Source of the DNA: Deltaproteobacteria bacterium
Lineage (GTDB): Bacteria > Desulfobacterota > Desulfomonilia > UBA1062
Length of the DNA stretch: 64,000 nucleotides
Direction: 5' to 3'
Assembly: GCA_017992605.1 (NCBI GenBank)
Contig: JAGOOG010000010.1
Coordinates: forward strand, 1-64,000
Shown: positions 42,434 through 50,702 of the stretch, in pieces
Layout: each line of letters starts with the position of its first letter
Numbering within the stretch: position 1 is the stretch's first letter
The notes under the pieces: generated by a model
What the model was told of the DNA's origin: nothing
What the model saw: the letters and a program-made list of their open reading frames with translations, nothing else
Database searches by the model: none
Program-made: the position numbers and the translations under genes

Positions 42434-43105
42434 TTAGCCCGATATGTTGTTTATGTCCGCAAGGGTGATCTCTTTGTCGCCGACCTGCAGGTAAATCGTC
42501 CCGTTCTCGAACTTGATGCCCGTGACCGTGCCTTTGGCATAGGTGCTGGCATTCACCGCGGCCCCGCTGTAATCCGATGCCTTGACGCTGTAATAGTACG
42601 TCCCGGGGCTGACGGCCTCGCCGCTGTCATTCATGCCGTCCCAGGTGCAGGTGACGTCGCCCTCCTGCACTGAGCTCATGGTGATGGTGCGCACGGTCGT
42701 ACCCGAGGAGTTGTAGACGGTCACCGTAACCAGGGAGGCATTGCCTTCCAGGTTGAAGTCGATGCCGGTCTCCCCGCTCGAGTAGTTGATGGTGTTGCCC
42801 CTGGCATTCACCTGCCTCCCGATGAATGACGCCGCCTGCATGCTGTTCATGGAGTTCTGGAACTGCGCCATGAGCTCGATGTTGCTGTTCATCTCTGCCA
42901 TGGACTCCAGCTGGGAGAACTGGGCAAGCTGTGCCGTGAACTCGGTGTTCTCCATGGGGTTCAGCGGATCCTGATACTGGAGCTGCTTGACCAGCAGGTT
43001 GAGGAACATGTTCTTCTGCTCGGCGATCTTGTCGCTGACCGTACTTGCCGATGCAGCCTCGGTGGCCGACTGGGTCGCCAGGATGGTATCAAGCCCTATT
43101 GCCAT
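42434..43105 (-). CDS. flgD: Flagellar hook cap/assembly protein FlgD
   Basis: 223 residues: FLNLLVKQLQYQDPLNPMENTEFTAQLAQFSQLE (in pieces, around residues 33-65) is the FlgD N-terminal domain. The C-terminal part has the FlgD Ig-like/tudor domain with TCTWDGMNDSGEAVSPGTYYY. It caps the growing hook. It follows fliK by 22 bp. Confidence 0.95.
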   Translation of the reverse strand: MAIGLDTILATQSATEAASASTVSDKIAEQKNMFLNLLVKQLQYQDPLNPMENTEFTAQLAQFSQLESMAEMNSNIELMAQFQNSMNSMQAASFIGRQVNARGNTINYSSGETGIDFNLEGNASLVTVTVYNSSGTTVRTITMSSVQEGDVTCTWDGMNDSGEAVSPGTYYYSVKASDYSGAAVNASTYAKGTVTGIKFENGTIYLQVGDKEITLADINNISG

Positions 43106-43127
43106 AACCGCCTCCCTCCTTCAATCC

Positions 43128-44732
43128 TCAGGCAAAGATATCGAGCCCGCCGCCATCGGCGAATCGCCGAGCGGGGGTATACCCGTTCCCGTATTCATCG
43201 AGATTTTTCGAAGGGCTCTCGGAGCCCTGTCCCCTGCCCCGGTCCTGGGATCCGCCCCTGCCATTGCCGGGGCCGAACCAGGCCAGTGCCTCCCGGTTAT
43301 CGCGTGCATTGAAGCTGTCAGTGGTCACCGTGAACTGAGTGACCTTGATGCCCTGCTCGTTCATGGCCTCTCTCAGGACATGCATGTTCTGCTGCAGGAT
43401 ATCGCGTGTCACGGGCTGGTCCACCTTGAAGGATGCATGGATCTGTCCGTCCTCCACGCGAATGTCGATATCCACCCTGCCGAGCAAGGGTGGATTGAGC
43501 TTCACCCTGAACGTACCTTCGTTCCCCTTCACGGCGGCCAGGACAGCCTGTCTGACTCGTTCCATGACGTCCTGGGCATACCTGCCCGTCGTGCCGGCCG
43601 GTTCTTCTCCCAGGTTCTGCAGCAGGACATCGAAAACCGCCCTCTCAACGGTGAAGGGCTGGATAGCTGCCGCCAGGTCCGGGTTGAAGGAGTTCAGGGC
43701 ATGGTCTATCCCGCTGAATTCCTGGCGCGTGAGGCCCCCTTTGAGCAGGCCCAGGGCCTGCATGACCTGCCTGGGCAGCTCCCTGCCGGCATTGGCCTCG
43801 AGGAAGGAGGCGATCCGCTCGGTCGCATCCTGTACTGCAGCCTGCCGCACCTGCGGATCGCAGGAGAAGAGAAGATCACCGATGATCTTCCTGGGGATTT
43901 TCAAGGTATTCTCCAGCTCATCCACGCCTCCGGCGACCTGGGTCACGGCTGCGGGATCGGACCTGTCAGCTGACGCTGCCATGGCAGCGACCTGGGCCTG
44001 ACCCCGGGATACCACCCTGGCCTGCACGATATCGGCGAACAAGGATTCGGCAGCCGGTGACGAGACGGGGTTCTTGGGCATGGCAGCGCTCACGGGTCCC
44101 GTGATCTCGGCGGAGACCTTCGTGCCCCCGGCAGGGGATGCCTGGAACAGGGTGCTCTCACCCTCCTGTGCAGTTCCCCAGGAACGTTCCTTGGACAGGA
44201 CGAACTGGGCAACCGCGGCATCAGAGGTGGTCTTCTCGATGAGCTGGTCCACGTCCAGACCGGTCGTGGCGAACTGCCGGCGTATCTCGCTGGAGACGCT
44301 CCGTGCAAGTTCTGCCTTGAGTTCGGCACGTAGAACCGGGTCGCTCATGATCCTGCCGATGTCGGCGTCATGAAGGCCGCCGGCGGCAAGGATGGTCTTG
44401 ATGCCCTCATCGGAGACTCCCTGGGCATCGCCCAGGAGGAGCGCCCTGACATCACCGCTGGTCAGGCCCATGGACTTCAGGTCGGACAGGAGTTCGAGCA
44501 GCGGGACGGCCCGGGGGTCTCCCGGCAGGGCGGTCATGGGGTCTTCATCGAGGGCACCCTGATCGGTGACGGGTTTCTGCGGTGGTGACATTCTTCCCGG
44601 TGAACAGCCCTTCAGCGCAGCCGTGAGCTGTTCATCGAACCCCGATGGTGCACTCGGCTGAGTGAAGACCTTCTGCAGAAGACTCATGGCCCCGCTGGCA
44701 AGTCCCATGAGCGCTGCTAAGGGTGATGGCAT
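43128..44732 (-). CDS. fliK: Flagellar hook-length control protein FliK
   Basis: 534 residues. The long Ala/Gln/Ser-rich N-terminal region is low in motifs; the C-terminal Flg_hook domain (around 400-480) has VKLNPPLLGRVDIDIRVEDGQIH (split), and QNMHVLREAMNEQGI. It is exported and measures hook length, then switches export specificity. The ATG at 44732 is set by GGAGG upstream and by a sigma-54 promoter at 44769-44784 that lies inside the longer open frame (to 44828). Confidence 0.9.
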   Translation of the reverse strand: MPSPLAALMGLASGAMSLLQKVFTQPSAPSGFDEQLTAALKGCSPGRMSPPQKPVTDQGALDEDPMTALPGDPRAVPLLELLSDLKSMGLTSGDVRALLLGDAQGVSDEGIKTILAAGGLHDADIGRIMSDPVLRAELKAELARSVSSEIRRQFATTGLDVDQLIEKTTSDAAVAQFVLSKERSWGTAQEGESTLFQASPAGGTKVSAEITGPVSAAMPKNPVSSPAAESLFADIVQARVVSRGQAQVAAMAASADRSDPAAVTQVAGGVDELENTLKIPRKIIGDLLFSCDPQVRQAAVQDATERIASFLEANAGRELPRQVMQALGLLKGGLTRQEFSGIDHALNSFNPDLAAAIQPFTVERAVFDVLLQNLGEEPAGTTGRYAQDVMERVRQAVLAAVKGNEGTFRVKLNPPLLGRVDIDIRVEDGQIHASFKVDQPVTRDILQQNMHVLREAMNEQGIKVTQFTVTTDSFNARDNREALAWFGPGNGRGGSQDRGRGQGSESPSKNLDEYGNGYTPARRFADGGGLDIFA

Positions 44733-44768
44733 GTTCGCCTCCGCACAAAAGTTCTTGCCATCGACCAG

Positions 44769-44784
44769 AGCAAACCTGGTGCCA
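44769..44784 (-). promoter_or_regulatory. Sigma-54 promoter of fliK-flgD-flgE
   Basis: Minus strand TGGCACCAGGTTTGCT, a full match to TGGCAC-N5-TTGCW. The start is predicted near 44758, about 26 nt before the fliK ATG. Confidence 0.85.
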
Positions 44785-44944
44785 CATACCCGCGGAACAA
44801 GGAATTTCCTCATTCGTGCCTGGAGCATTCAGGTTCCTGATGGAAAATTTTTCACTGCCGGGTGAGCAAATGTTGCCTGTGGCGACAGAAAAGGGACGGC
44901 GGCTGTCGGGACAAAGGGCAGGGAGTTCTACGGGGCGGCTCCCT

Positions 44945-46060
44945 TCACCCCGACGCCTTGGCCCTGAACCCGAGTCCTGTCAGAAGGCAGACCCCGACGA
45001 CTCCCACGACCCTGAATGCCGCACCGTACCCGATGGCCTCGCAGAGAAACCCGAACCCCACGGACGCCGCGAGCATGCCCACGTTGAACGACCAGACGAA
45101 CAGTGCGTTGGCGATGCCCTGACGCTCGGGGTTGACCGCTATCATGGAGGCATTCAGGGTGGGATAGAGATATCCGTAGCCGACCCCGAAGAGCACTGAA
45201 AGTCCCGTGAATACCGCCCCGCCGGCCGTCCATGGGACGCACAGCAGCAGCATGACCAGGAGCACGGACGACACGGTCCACGAAATTCTCGCCGGCAGTA
45301 TCCTTATTCTCCGATACAGCACGGTCCACACGAGCAGGCTCCCGAGCACGAAGGAGATGAAGAAGGGACTCGAGTCCGTGACATCCCGGGTCATGAGGAA
45401 CGGCGGCAGAAAGATGATGGCGGACCCGAAGACCGCCCCCAAGACCAGGCTTGAAGCGGTCAGGACAGGGGCGGTGTTCACGCCGGCCAGTCCGGGCCGG
45501 TCCACCGATACCCGCAGGGGCAGCAGGAATGACAGGATGAAGGCAAGGAGCCCGAAGGATGCGGCGCTGGCAAAGAGTGCAGGGTAACCCCATGCCACGA
45601 TGAGAAACTCCCCCAGCGAAGGACCGATGGCATGCGTCATGATGCCGGCCACGGTGAGGATGCCGAGAAGCAGTTTCCGCTCGGACGGGACACCGGTCTC
45701 GACCACCATGGCCCCGGTGATGCCGAAGGTGCTCGCGAAACCCACGCCCTGGAGGATGCGCAGGAGAAAGAGGGCCCCCAGGCATCCGGAGAACGTTTCA
45801 TAGAACAGCGTCGGAACCGCCAGGAGCACGGTGCCTGCCATGAACAGGGCCTTTCTCGGGAGCCTTTCCGAGAGAAGTCCTGCAGCGGGAAGGCTTATCA
45901 GCACCGAAACGCTGAACGACCCCATGAGCAGACCGATGACCGAGGGACCGAAACCGATGGTCAGGAAGTACTTGGGAAGCAGGATGAGCTCGGAAAAATT
46001 CAGGAAGAAGAAGAAATGGATACCCAGGAGGACGAGGTATTCACGACTGACTCTGGGCAC
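44945..46060 (-). CDS. MFS transporter, 12-span
   Basis: About 371 residues, hydrophobic along the length: GIHFFFFLNFSELILLPKYFL, then LPAAGLLSERLPRKALFMAG with the MFS loop motif, GVGFASTFGITGAMVVE, and GVGYGYLYPTLNASMI. The start is probably GTG 46060 (PRVSREYLVLLG), overlapping the HAD gene's end by 20 bp; no ATG lies nearby in frame. Substrate unknown. It ends 160 bp before the sigma-54 promoter for fliK. Confidence 0.82.
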   Translation of the reverse strand: MPRVSREYLVLLGIHFFFFLNFSELILLPKYFLTIGFGPSVIGLLMGSFSVSVLISLPAAGLLSERLPRKALFMAGTVLLAVPTLFYETFSGCLGALFLLRILQGVGFASTFGITGAMVVETGVPSERKLLLGILTVAGIMTHAIGPSLGEFLIVAWGYPALFASAASFGLLAFILSFLLPLRVSVDRPGLAGVNTAPVLTASSLVLGAVFGSAIIFLPPFLMTRDVTDSSPFFISFVLGSLLVWTVLYRRIRILPARISWTVSSVLLVMLLLCVPWTAGGAVFTGLSVLFGVGYGYLYPTLNASMIAVNPERQGIANALFVWSFNVGMLAASVGFGFLCEAIGYGAAFRVVGVVGVCLLTGLGFRAKASG

Positions 46061-46697
46061 GGACGATCCTGTCGACAAAGTGGTCGAGGCTCGTGAGTGA
46101 GTCCTCGAGGCGCGGCCCCCTGCCCCTCCAGAGATGGTAGGCCAGGAGCCCGGCGCTCCGGGGCACCTCGTAGTCGAAGCGGACATGGTCGCCCACATGG
46201 ACCACCCTGGTCCCCATGAGTTCCGAAAGGCGGACAAAGGCATCGGCATGGGACTTTACCGTTCCCCAGTCGTCCGGCAGGGAGATGGTCCTGTCAAAGA
46301 ACGCCTCGAGGCCGCAGTGCTCGACCTCCTTGTCGAGGAACTGCCTCGGGGCGTTGGAGAAGAGCACGAGCGGATATCCGAGGTCGCGCAGCGACCTGAC
46401 CGCCCGCAGCCCGTCATCGAAAGCCCGGATGCGGGGGATGAACCCGGAGATGAGGTCTTCCCCGTCTACGTGTCCCAGGCCGAAGTGGTCGAGCCAGTGG
46501 TGAAGCTGGTACCATTTGATCGACGCATCCCCCTCGCTGCGGTAGGCATCCATGCATAGCCGGACAGCTTCCTCGCGGCCGATGCCGAAACTGTCCGCCA
46601 CGAGGGCGGGCAGCCCCTCGTTCCACACCCCGTCCACGAACGCCAGGTCGGTCAGCGTACCGTCGAGATCGAAGGAGAGGCTCAGTCCTCTTCCCAT
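46041..46697 (-). CDS. HAD-superfamily hydrolase (phosphatase)
   Basis: 218 residues: motif I SFDLDGTLTDL, motif II LVLFSNAPRQ, motif III Lys in TVKSHADAF, and motif IV HVGDHVRFDYEVPRSAGL. Cap type C1. It is a Mg-dependent phosphatase, likely acting on a small phosphometabolite. ATG 46697 lies 16 bp inside the end of the GGDEF gene, with GGAGGT immediately before it. Confidence 0.88.
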   Translation of the reverse strand: MGRGLSLSFDLDGTLTDLAFVDGVWNEGLPALVADSFGIGREEAVRLCMDAYRSEGDASIKWYQLHHWLDHFGLGHVDGEDLISGFIPRIRAFDDGLRAVRSLRDLGYPLVLFSNAPRQFLDKEVEHCGLEAFFDRTISLPDDWGTVKSHADAFVRLSELMGTRVVHVGDHVRFDYEVPRSAGLLAYHLWRGRGPRLEDSLTSLDHFVDRIVRAQSQS

Positions 46698-48382
46698 ACC
46701 TCCACCCGGTCCTTCCACCTGGCCTTGGCCGCGTACATGGCACTGTCCGCTTTCCTGACGAGGTCGGCCTTGTCGGTGTTCCCGCTCACGATGGTGCCCA
46801 CCCCTATGCTCACCGTGACCTTCGCCCCGACAGCCTCTCCGTAGGTGAAGGGCGTGGAGCGTATGGTCTGACGGATCCGCTCGCCCACGATCACCGCCTG
46901 CTCGGTCCCGGCATTCGGCAGGATTACCGCGAACTCCTCGCCCCCGTACCGTGCCAGGATGTCGATGCTTCGGATCGAGCTTTTCAGGAGGGAGGCGATG
47001 TGCTTGAGCACCATGTCCCCGCACTGGTGGCCGTACGTGTCGTTGAAAAGCTTGAAGTCGTCGATGTCCATGAGCAGCAGAGAGAGCACCCCGCCGCCCT
47101 TGAGCCGGTTGAGGCGTTCAACTTCCTCGGTGAGACGGTCCTGGAAGTGGCGATGGTTGTACACCTCGGTGAGCCCGTCGGTGATCGAGAGCAGGTTGAG
47201 CTTTTCATTGAGCTGCTTGAGGTCCTCGGTAGCCTTGTTGAGCTCTCCGGCGCGTGCCTCGAGCGCGTCCTTCACCTCGGCCATGTCCCACAGGGTCCGT
47301 TCCATCTCGGCGTTCTTCTCGAGCAGCTCGAGCTCGAGAACCTTCTTGTCCGTGACGTCGCTGAACATCATGAGCGCCTTGGACGGATGTCCCTTGCGGT
47401 ATATCACCCGGGCGTTGTACTCGATGGTCACGGGCCTGCCGTCCATGGTGGTTATCGTGCTCTCGCGTTTGGCGATTTCCCTGCCGTCCGTGAAGAGTTC
47501 CCGGAAGTCATCCCTGAGCACTCCGGCCTGGTCCGGACTGACATGGTCAGTGAAGGGTGTTCCCCTGATCTGCTCCCGGGGGCGACCGACGAGCGCGGCC
47601 ACGTAGTCGTTGCATTCCATGATCCTGCCCCTGGGGCTTATATAGATGATGCCTGCGGGAAGTTCGCCGAAGAGCTCGGCGAACTTCAGCTGCTCCTCCT
47701 TCAGGGCTCGCCTGATCCTGTGGTTCTCGGTGACGTCGTCGAGGGTGATCCAGATGAGCCTCCGGGACGCCCGTTCGATGCATCCGCCCCGTGCCGTGAA
47801 GAGCAGCCTGCTTCCCCTGCACGACGTGAGCATGAGATCGAACGTCTCGACCTCACCGTTGCCCTGGTCATGCCATATCTGGCAGGCCCTGATGAAATCC
47901 TGCCGGCCCTCCTTCGACACGAGGCTTATCACACTGGTACCGAGGACCTGGCCGCGCTCCTTTTCCAGGAGTGCGCACAGAAACTCGTTGACGTAGACGA
48001 CAACGCCCCGGTCCACCACAAGCCCCCCCACGGGGGCCCTGGTGAACATGCGCACAAAGGTATCACGGTCCGCGTATTCGACGAAGGGCCGGGCCGGGTT
48101 CTTCTCGCTGATCAGGGCGATGACCCTGCAGTCACCCAGGGTTATAGCCGTGCATGCGAAGACGTCTTCCCCTCCCCCCTTGGTGGCAAGGGCCACCGAT
48201 GAAGGGATTTCTGCACCGGGCGAGACAAATGCGGGGATCCTGTCCAGACCGCGCCTGACTTCACCCTCGTCCACGCCGAGCCGCCCGCTCAGCGCCGCGC
48301 TCACGTAGTGAACACCCGTGCCTCCAAGCAGTACGATGTACGGTGAAAGAACGGCCTCAAGCCCTGCTATATCAAGGTCCAT
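46682..48382 (-). CDS. PAS-containing diguanylate cyclase (GGDEF)
   Basis: About 566 residues. Two PAS-like domains (around 120-250 and 255-370, with GIIYISPRGRIMECNDYVAALVG), then a coiled linker, then a GGDEF domain (around 400-560): DGLTEVYNHRHF, LLLMDIDDFKLFNDTYGH and RYGGEEFAVIL. The active site is GGEEF and RSID, five residues before it, is the inhibitory I-site, so product inhibition is expected. It makes c-di-GMP. No membrane spans, so it is cytosolic. The start ATG 48382 overlaps the PRTase gene; the longer frame is a shadow. It lies between the T2SS and flagellar genes. Confidence 0.9.
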   Translation of the reverse strand: MDLDIAGLEAVLSPYIVLLGGTGVHYVSAALSGRLGVDEGEVRRGLDRIPAFVSPGAEIPSSVALATKGGGEDVFACTAITLGDCRVIALISEKNPARPFVEYADRDTFVRMFTRAPVGGLVVDRGVVVYVNEFLCALLEKERGQVLGTSVISLVSKEGRQDFIRACQIWHDQGNGEVETFDLMLTSCRGSRLLFTARGGCIERASRRLIWITLDDVTENHRIRRALKEEQLKFAELFGELPAGIIYISPRGRIMECNDYVAALVGRPREQIRGTPFTDHVSPDQAGVLRDDFRELFTDGREIAKRESTITTMDGRPVTIEYNARVIYRKGHPSKALMMFSDVTDKKVLELELLEKNAEMERTLWDMAEVKDALEARAGELNKATEDLKQLNEKLNLLSITDGLTEVYNHRHFQDRLTEEVERLNRLKGGGVLSLLLMDIDDFKLFNDTYGHQCGDMVLKHIASLLKSSIRSIDILARYGGEEFAVILPNAGTEQAVIVGERIRQTIRSTPFTYGEAVGAKVTVSIGVGTIVSGNTDKADLVRKADSAMYAAKARWKDRVEVWEED

Positions 48383-49044
48383 ACCTTGTTGCTGCCCTCT
48401 TTGACCTCCCTCGCCTGCTGCATGTCGGCCAGAACCCTGTCGATCTCCTGTCGGGCGATATCCACGGACATGGCCTCCTCCAGGATCCTGATGATGTCCT
48501 CCACCGTCGCCCCGCCGGTGATCTGAAGGACCTTTTCCGTGAAGGAAAGGAGGTCTTCGTGCCGTGACCACGGGAACAGGACCCATCGCCACTCATCCAT
48601 GGTCTCCGGGCAGTAATCCGCCTTCAATCGAGAATCGGCCTTGCTCACCAGGACCATTGTCCGGATCTCCCTGACGCGCGACCTGAGGTAGGAGACCACA
48701 CCCTCCATGGTTCCTCCCTCGTCGGAAACGTCATCCACGACGAGCACGCGCTTTCCCGAAAGGTCGACATCGGGCAGCGGGATGACGATCTTGGGCCTTT
48801 CGCTCAGCGAGGCCCCATCGTCCCAGTGGCCCATCTGGAATGAACAGATGTACTTCTTCTGCAGGTAATCCACGAGAATCCGCGCAGGGGCGAGCCCACC
48901 CCTGGCCACGGCGATGACCACGTCGGGATCGTAGTTGTCGGCCTTCATGGCCAGCGCCACCTTCCACAGGAGTTCCTCGACCTCTTCCCAGGACAGACGT
49001 ATAGCCAGTGGGAAGTGCTTCCCTATCGCGTTTTCATCATTCAT
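48367..49044 (-). CDS. Phosphoribosyltransferase-family protein
   Basis: 225 residues. The PRTase core has VIAVARGGLAPARILVDYL and the PRPP-binding signature RVLVVDDVSDEGGTM. The hypoxanthine/xanthine-type (COG2236) layout is followed by a longer C-terminal helical region. It may salvage a purine base. ATG 49044 is preferred: an AAGGTG SD lies upstream; GTG 49053 is an alternative. It overlaps gspN by 8 bp. Confidence 0.85.
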   Translation of the reverse strand: MNDENAIGKHFPLAIRLSWEEVEELLWKVALAMKADNYDPDVVIAVARGGLAPARILVDYLQKKYICSFQMGHWDDGASLSERPKIVIPLPDVDLSGKRVLVVDDVSDEGGTMEGVVSYLRSRVREIRTMVLVSKADSRLKADYCPETMDEWRWVLFPWSRHEDLLSFTEKVLQITGGATVEDIIRILEEAMSVDIARQEIDRVLADMQQAREVKEGSNKVWTLI

Positions 49045-50113
49045 GTTCTTCACCTTCCGACTCTATTGGTTGTTGAAGCTCCACCTCATCAGGCTCGAGA
49101 TCGAGGAATTCCTCTTCCTCGGCCTCGGATGGGCCGCCCGCCTGCGGGGGTTGGGCTGCCTGCCGCCTTGCCCGTGTAATGGCATCCCTGACGGCATTGG
49201 ACGGCGCCTGTATGGAGGGAGCGGGGCTGGCGGCCGGCCGTCTGGCCATTCTGCCCGCATATGAACCGAGCATGCGGAACCGAGGTTTCTCGATGCTGCC
49301 CCTGAGGCTGAACCTCGCACCCTGCCCGGAGGACGCCGAATCGGTACCCAGGGCCGTTCTCAGTGACTCGGGCAGGGACAACTCCCCGGCGAGATTGAGT
49401 CGTGATTTCCTGACATCCCGGGAAAGACGGATGCTCCCTGTCATGGTGCCCGAGAAATCACCCGTTATCTCGACCTTGTCGAGGCTCAGGAGACCGTTAT
49501 CGATGGTCCCCTCAAGGTCAAGATTCTCGAAGACCAGTGCATCGACGGGCAATGTCGGCATGCCGAGCGGCAGCGACCCGTTCTTCCAGGAGAGCGTAAG
49601 GCTTCCAATGGCCTTCTCAATGGACTCGCGCGGTGTCGTGACCCTGAGCTCGCCGTTCACCGTGCCCGAAAGGATCTTGTTCGGCGGGAGGATTTTGGAG
49701 AATCCCTTCAGGTCGACGTTCGCCATGTCAAGGGTGAGCTCCAAGGGCCGGCTGCTCTTCCTGAAGGGGAGTCTCATCCTCCCCTCGGCCGCACCCGTCA
49801 CAAGGTCGGCATGGTAGCCGAATCCAAGGCTTCTCCTGAAGATCTCCCACGGCCGGGGCGTTATTATGAGCCTGGTTGCCACCTGGTCTCCCCCGATGGC
49901 GACGCCTTGAATCTTGTATCCCCTCAGCAGGCTGGGCTCTATGTGGCCCAGTGTGACGGGAGCGCCGAAGACACCCGACAGTGCGTTTTCGGCCCGGTAT
50001 TTGAGCGAATCGTATGGGAACCGCATCCACATGAAGAGAACGAGACAGACACACGCGTAAAGGCCAAGTCCGATAGGGGTCCAGAGTCTGGAAGCTTTTC
50101 GGACGTCAGCCAT
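49037..50113 (-). CDS. gspN: Type II secretion system protein GspN
   Basis: 358 residues: an N-terminal membrane anchor (WTPIGLGLYACVCLVLFMWM, around 11-30), then a beta-rich AsmA-like periplasmic domain with RAENALSGVFGAPVTLGHIE, KGFSKILPPNKILSGTVNGEL (split) and LEGTIDNGLLSL. The C-terminal tail is disordered and acidic. This is the longer GspN found in Desulfobacterota and Xanthomonas. It overlaps gspM by 8 bp. Confidence 0.82.
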   Translation of the reverse strand: MADVRKASRLWTPIGLGLYACVCLVLFMWMRFPYDSLKYRAENALSGVFGAPVTLGHIEPSLLRGYKIQGVAIGGDQVATRLIITPRPWEIFRRSLGFGYHADLVTGAAEGRMRLPFRKSSRPLELTLDMANVDLKGFSKILPPNKILSGTVNGELRVTTPRESIEKAIGSLTLSWKNGSLPLGMPTLPVDALVFENLDLEGTIDNGLLSLDKVEITGDFSGTMTGSIRLSRDVRKSRLNLAGELSLPESLRTALGTDSASSGQGARFSLRGSIEKPRFRMLGSYAGRMARRPAASPAPSIQAPSNAVRDAITRARRQAAQPPQAGGPSEAEEEEFLDLEPDEVELQQPIESEGEEHE

Positions 50114-50702
50114 AGGACACCACCTGGAACGTGACGTCCATGTTTCCGTCCTTGTCCTGTCTCCTGATGGTGATGTGTTTGATCTTGACCGGATAGGGCG
50201 TGTTCTCGATACCGAAAAGCAGGCTGATGAGATCTTCCTGGTACAGACCCCTCATCTTCACCTCTACCGATTCATGACCTGCCTCAGTGGTATCGGTGAT
50301 GGGCTTCATGTACTCGATCCGGTCATTGATGGACAGGCGGGCCGCCAGCTCCTCGAGGAAGCCGAAGAGGGTGAACCGCTTGTCTCCGGCGGAAGCCCCG
50401 GCGTCCACGGTCTTCTGCAGTCCCTTGATGGAGGCCGACATGGTGTAGATCTCCCGGAGCTGGTCATCCTTGGAGGCAATGGCCTTGTCCAGGCTCGTCT
50501 GGTAGTGCAGCAGCGGCCCCACGATGCCGGCCAGCAGGACAAAGACGGCCACGAACACCGCTCCGCCCGTCACGATGACACGTTCCCGGGGGGATAGCCT
50601 GGCCAGGTAGTTCAGGGCCTTCCCGAGCGCCTGCTCGACGGGCAGCACGAGCCCCCTTATCTTCTGCCTGTCTATGGGAATTTTCAGATTTGCCTTCTGC
50701 AC
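50106..50702 (-). CDS. gspM: Type II secretion system protein GspM
   Basis: 198 residues: a short cytoplasmic N-terminus, one membrane span (VIVTGGAVFVAVFVLLAGIV, around 43-62), a coiled coil (LDKAIASKDDQLREI) and a ferredoxin-like periplasmic domain. It couples GspL to the pilus assembly. It overlaps gspL by 19 bp. Confidence 0.85.
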   Translation of the reverse strand: MQKANLKIPIDRQKIRGLVLPVEQALGKALNYLARLSPRERVIVTGGAVFVAVFVLLAGIVGPLLHYQTSLDKAIASKDDQLREIYTMSASIKGLQKTVDAGASAGDKRFTLFGFLEELAARLSINDRIEYMKPITDTTEAGHESVEVKMRGLYQEDLISLLFGIENTPYPVKIKHITIRRQDKDGNMDVTFQVVSYG

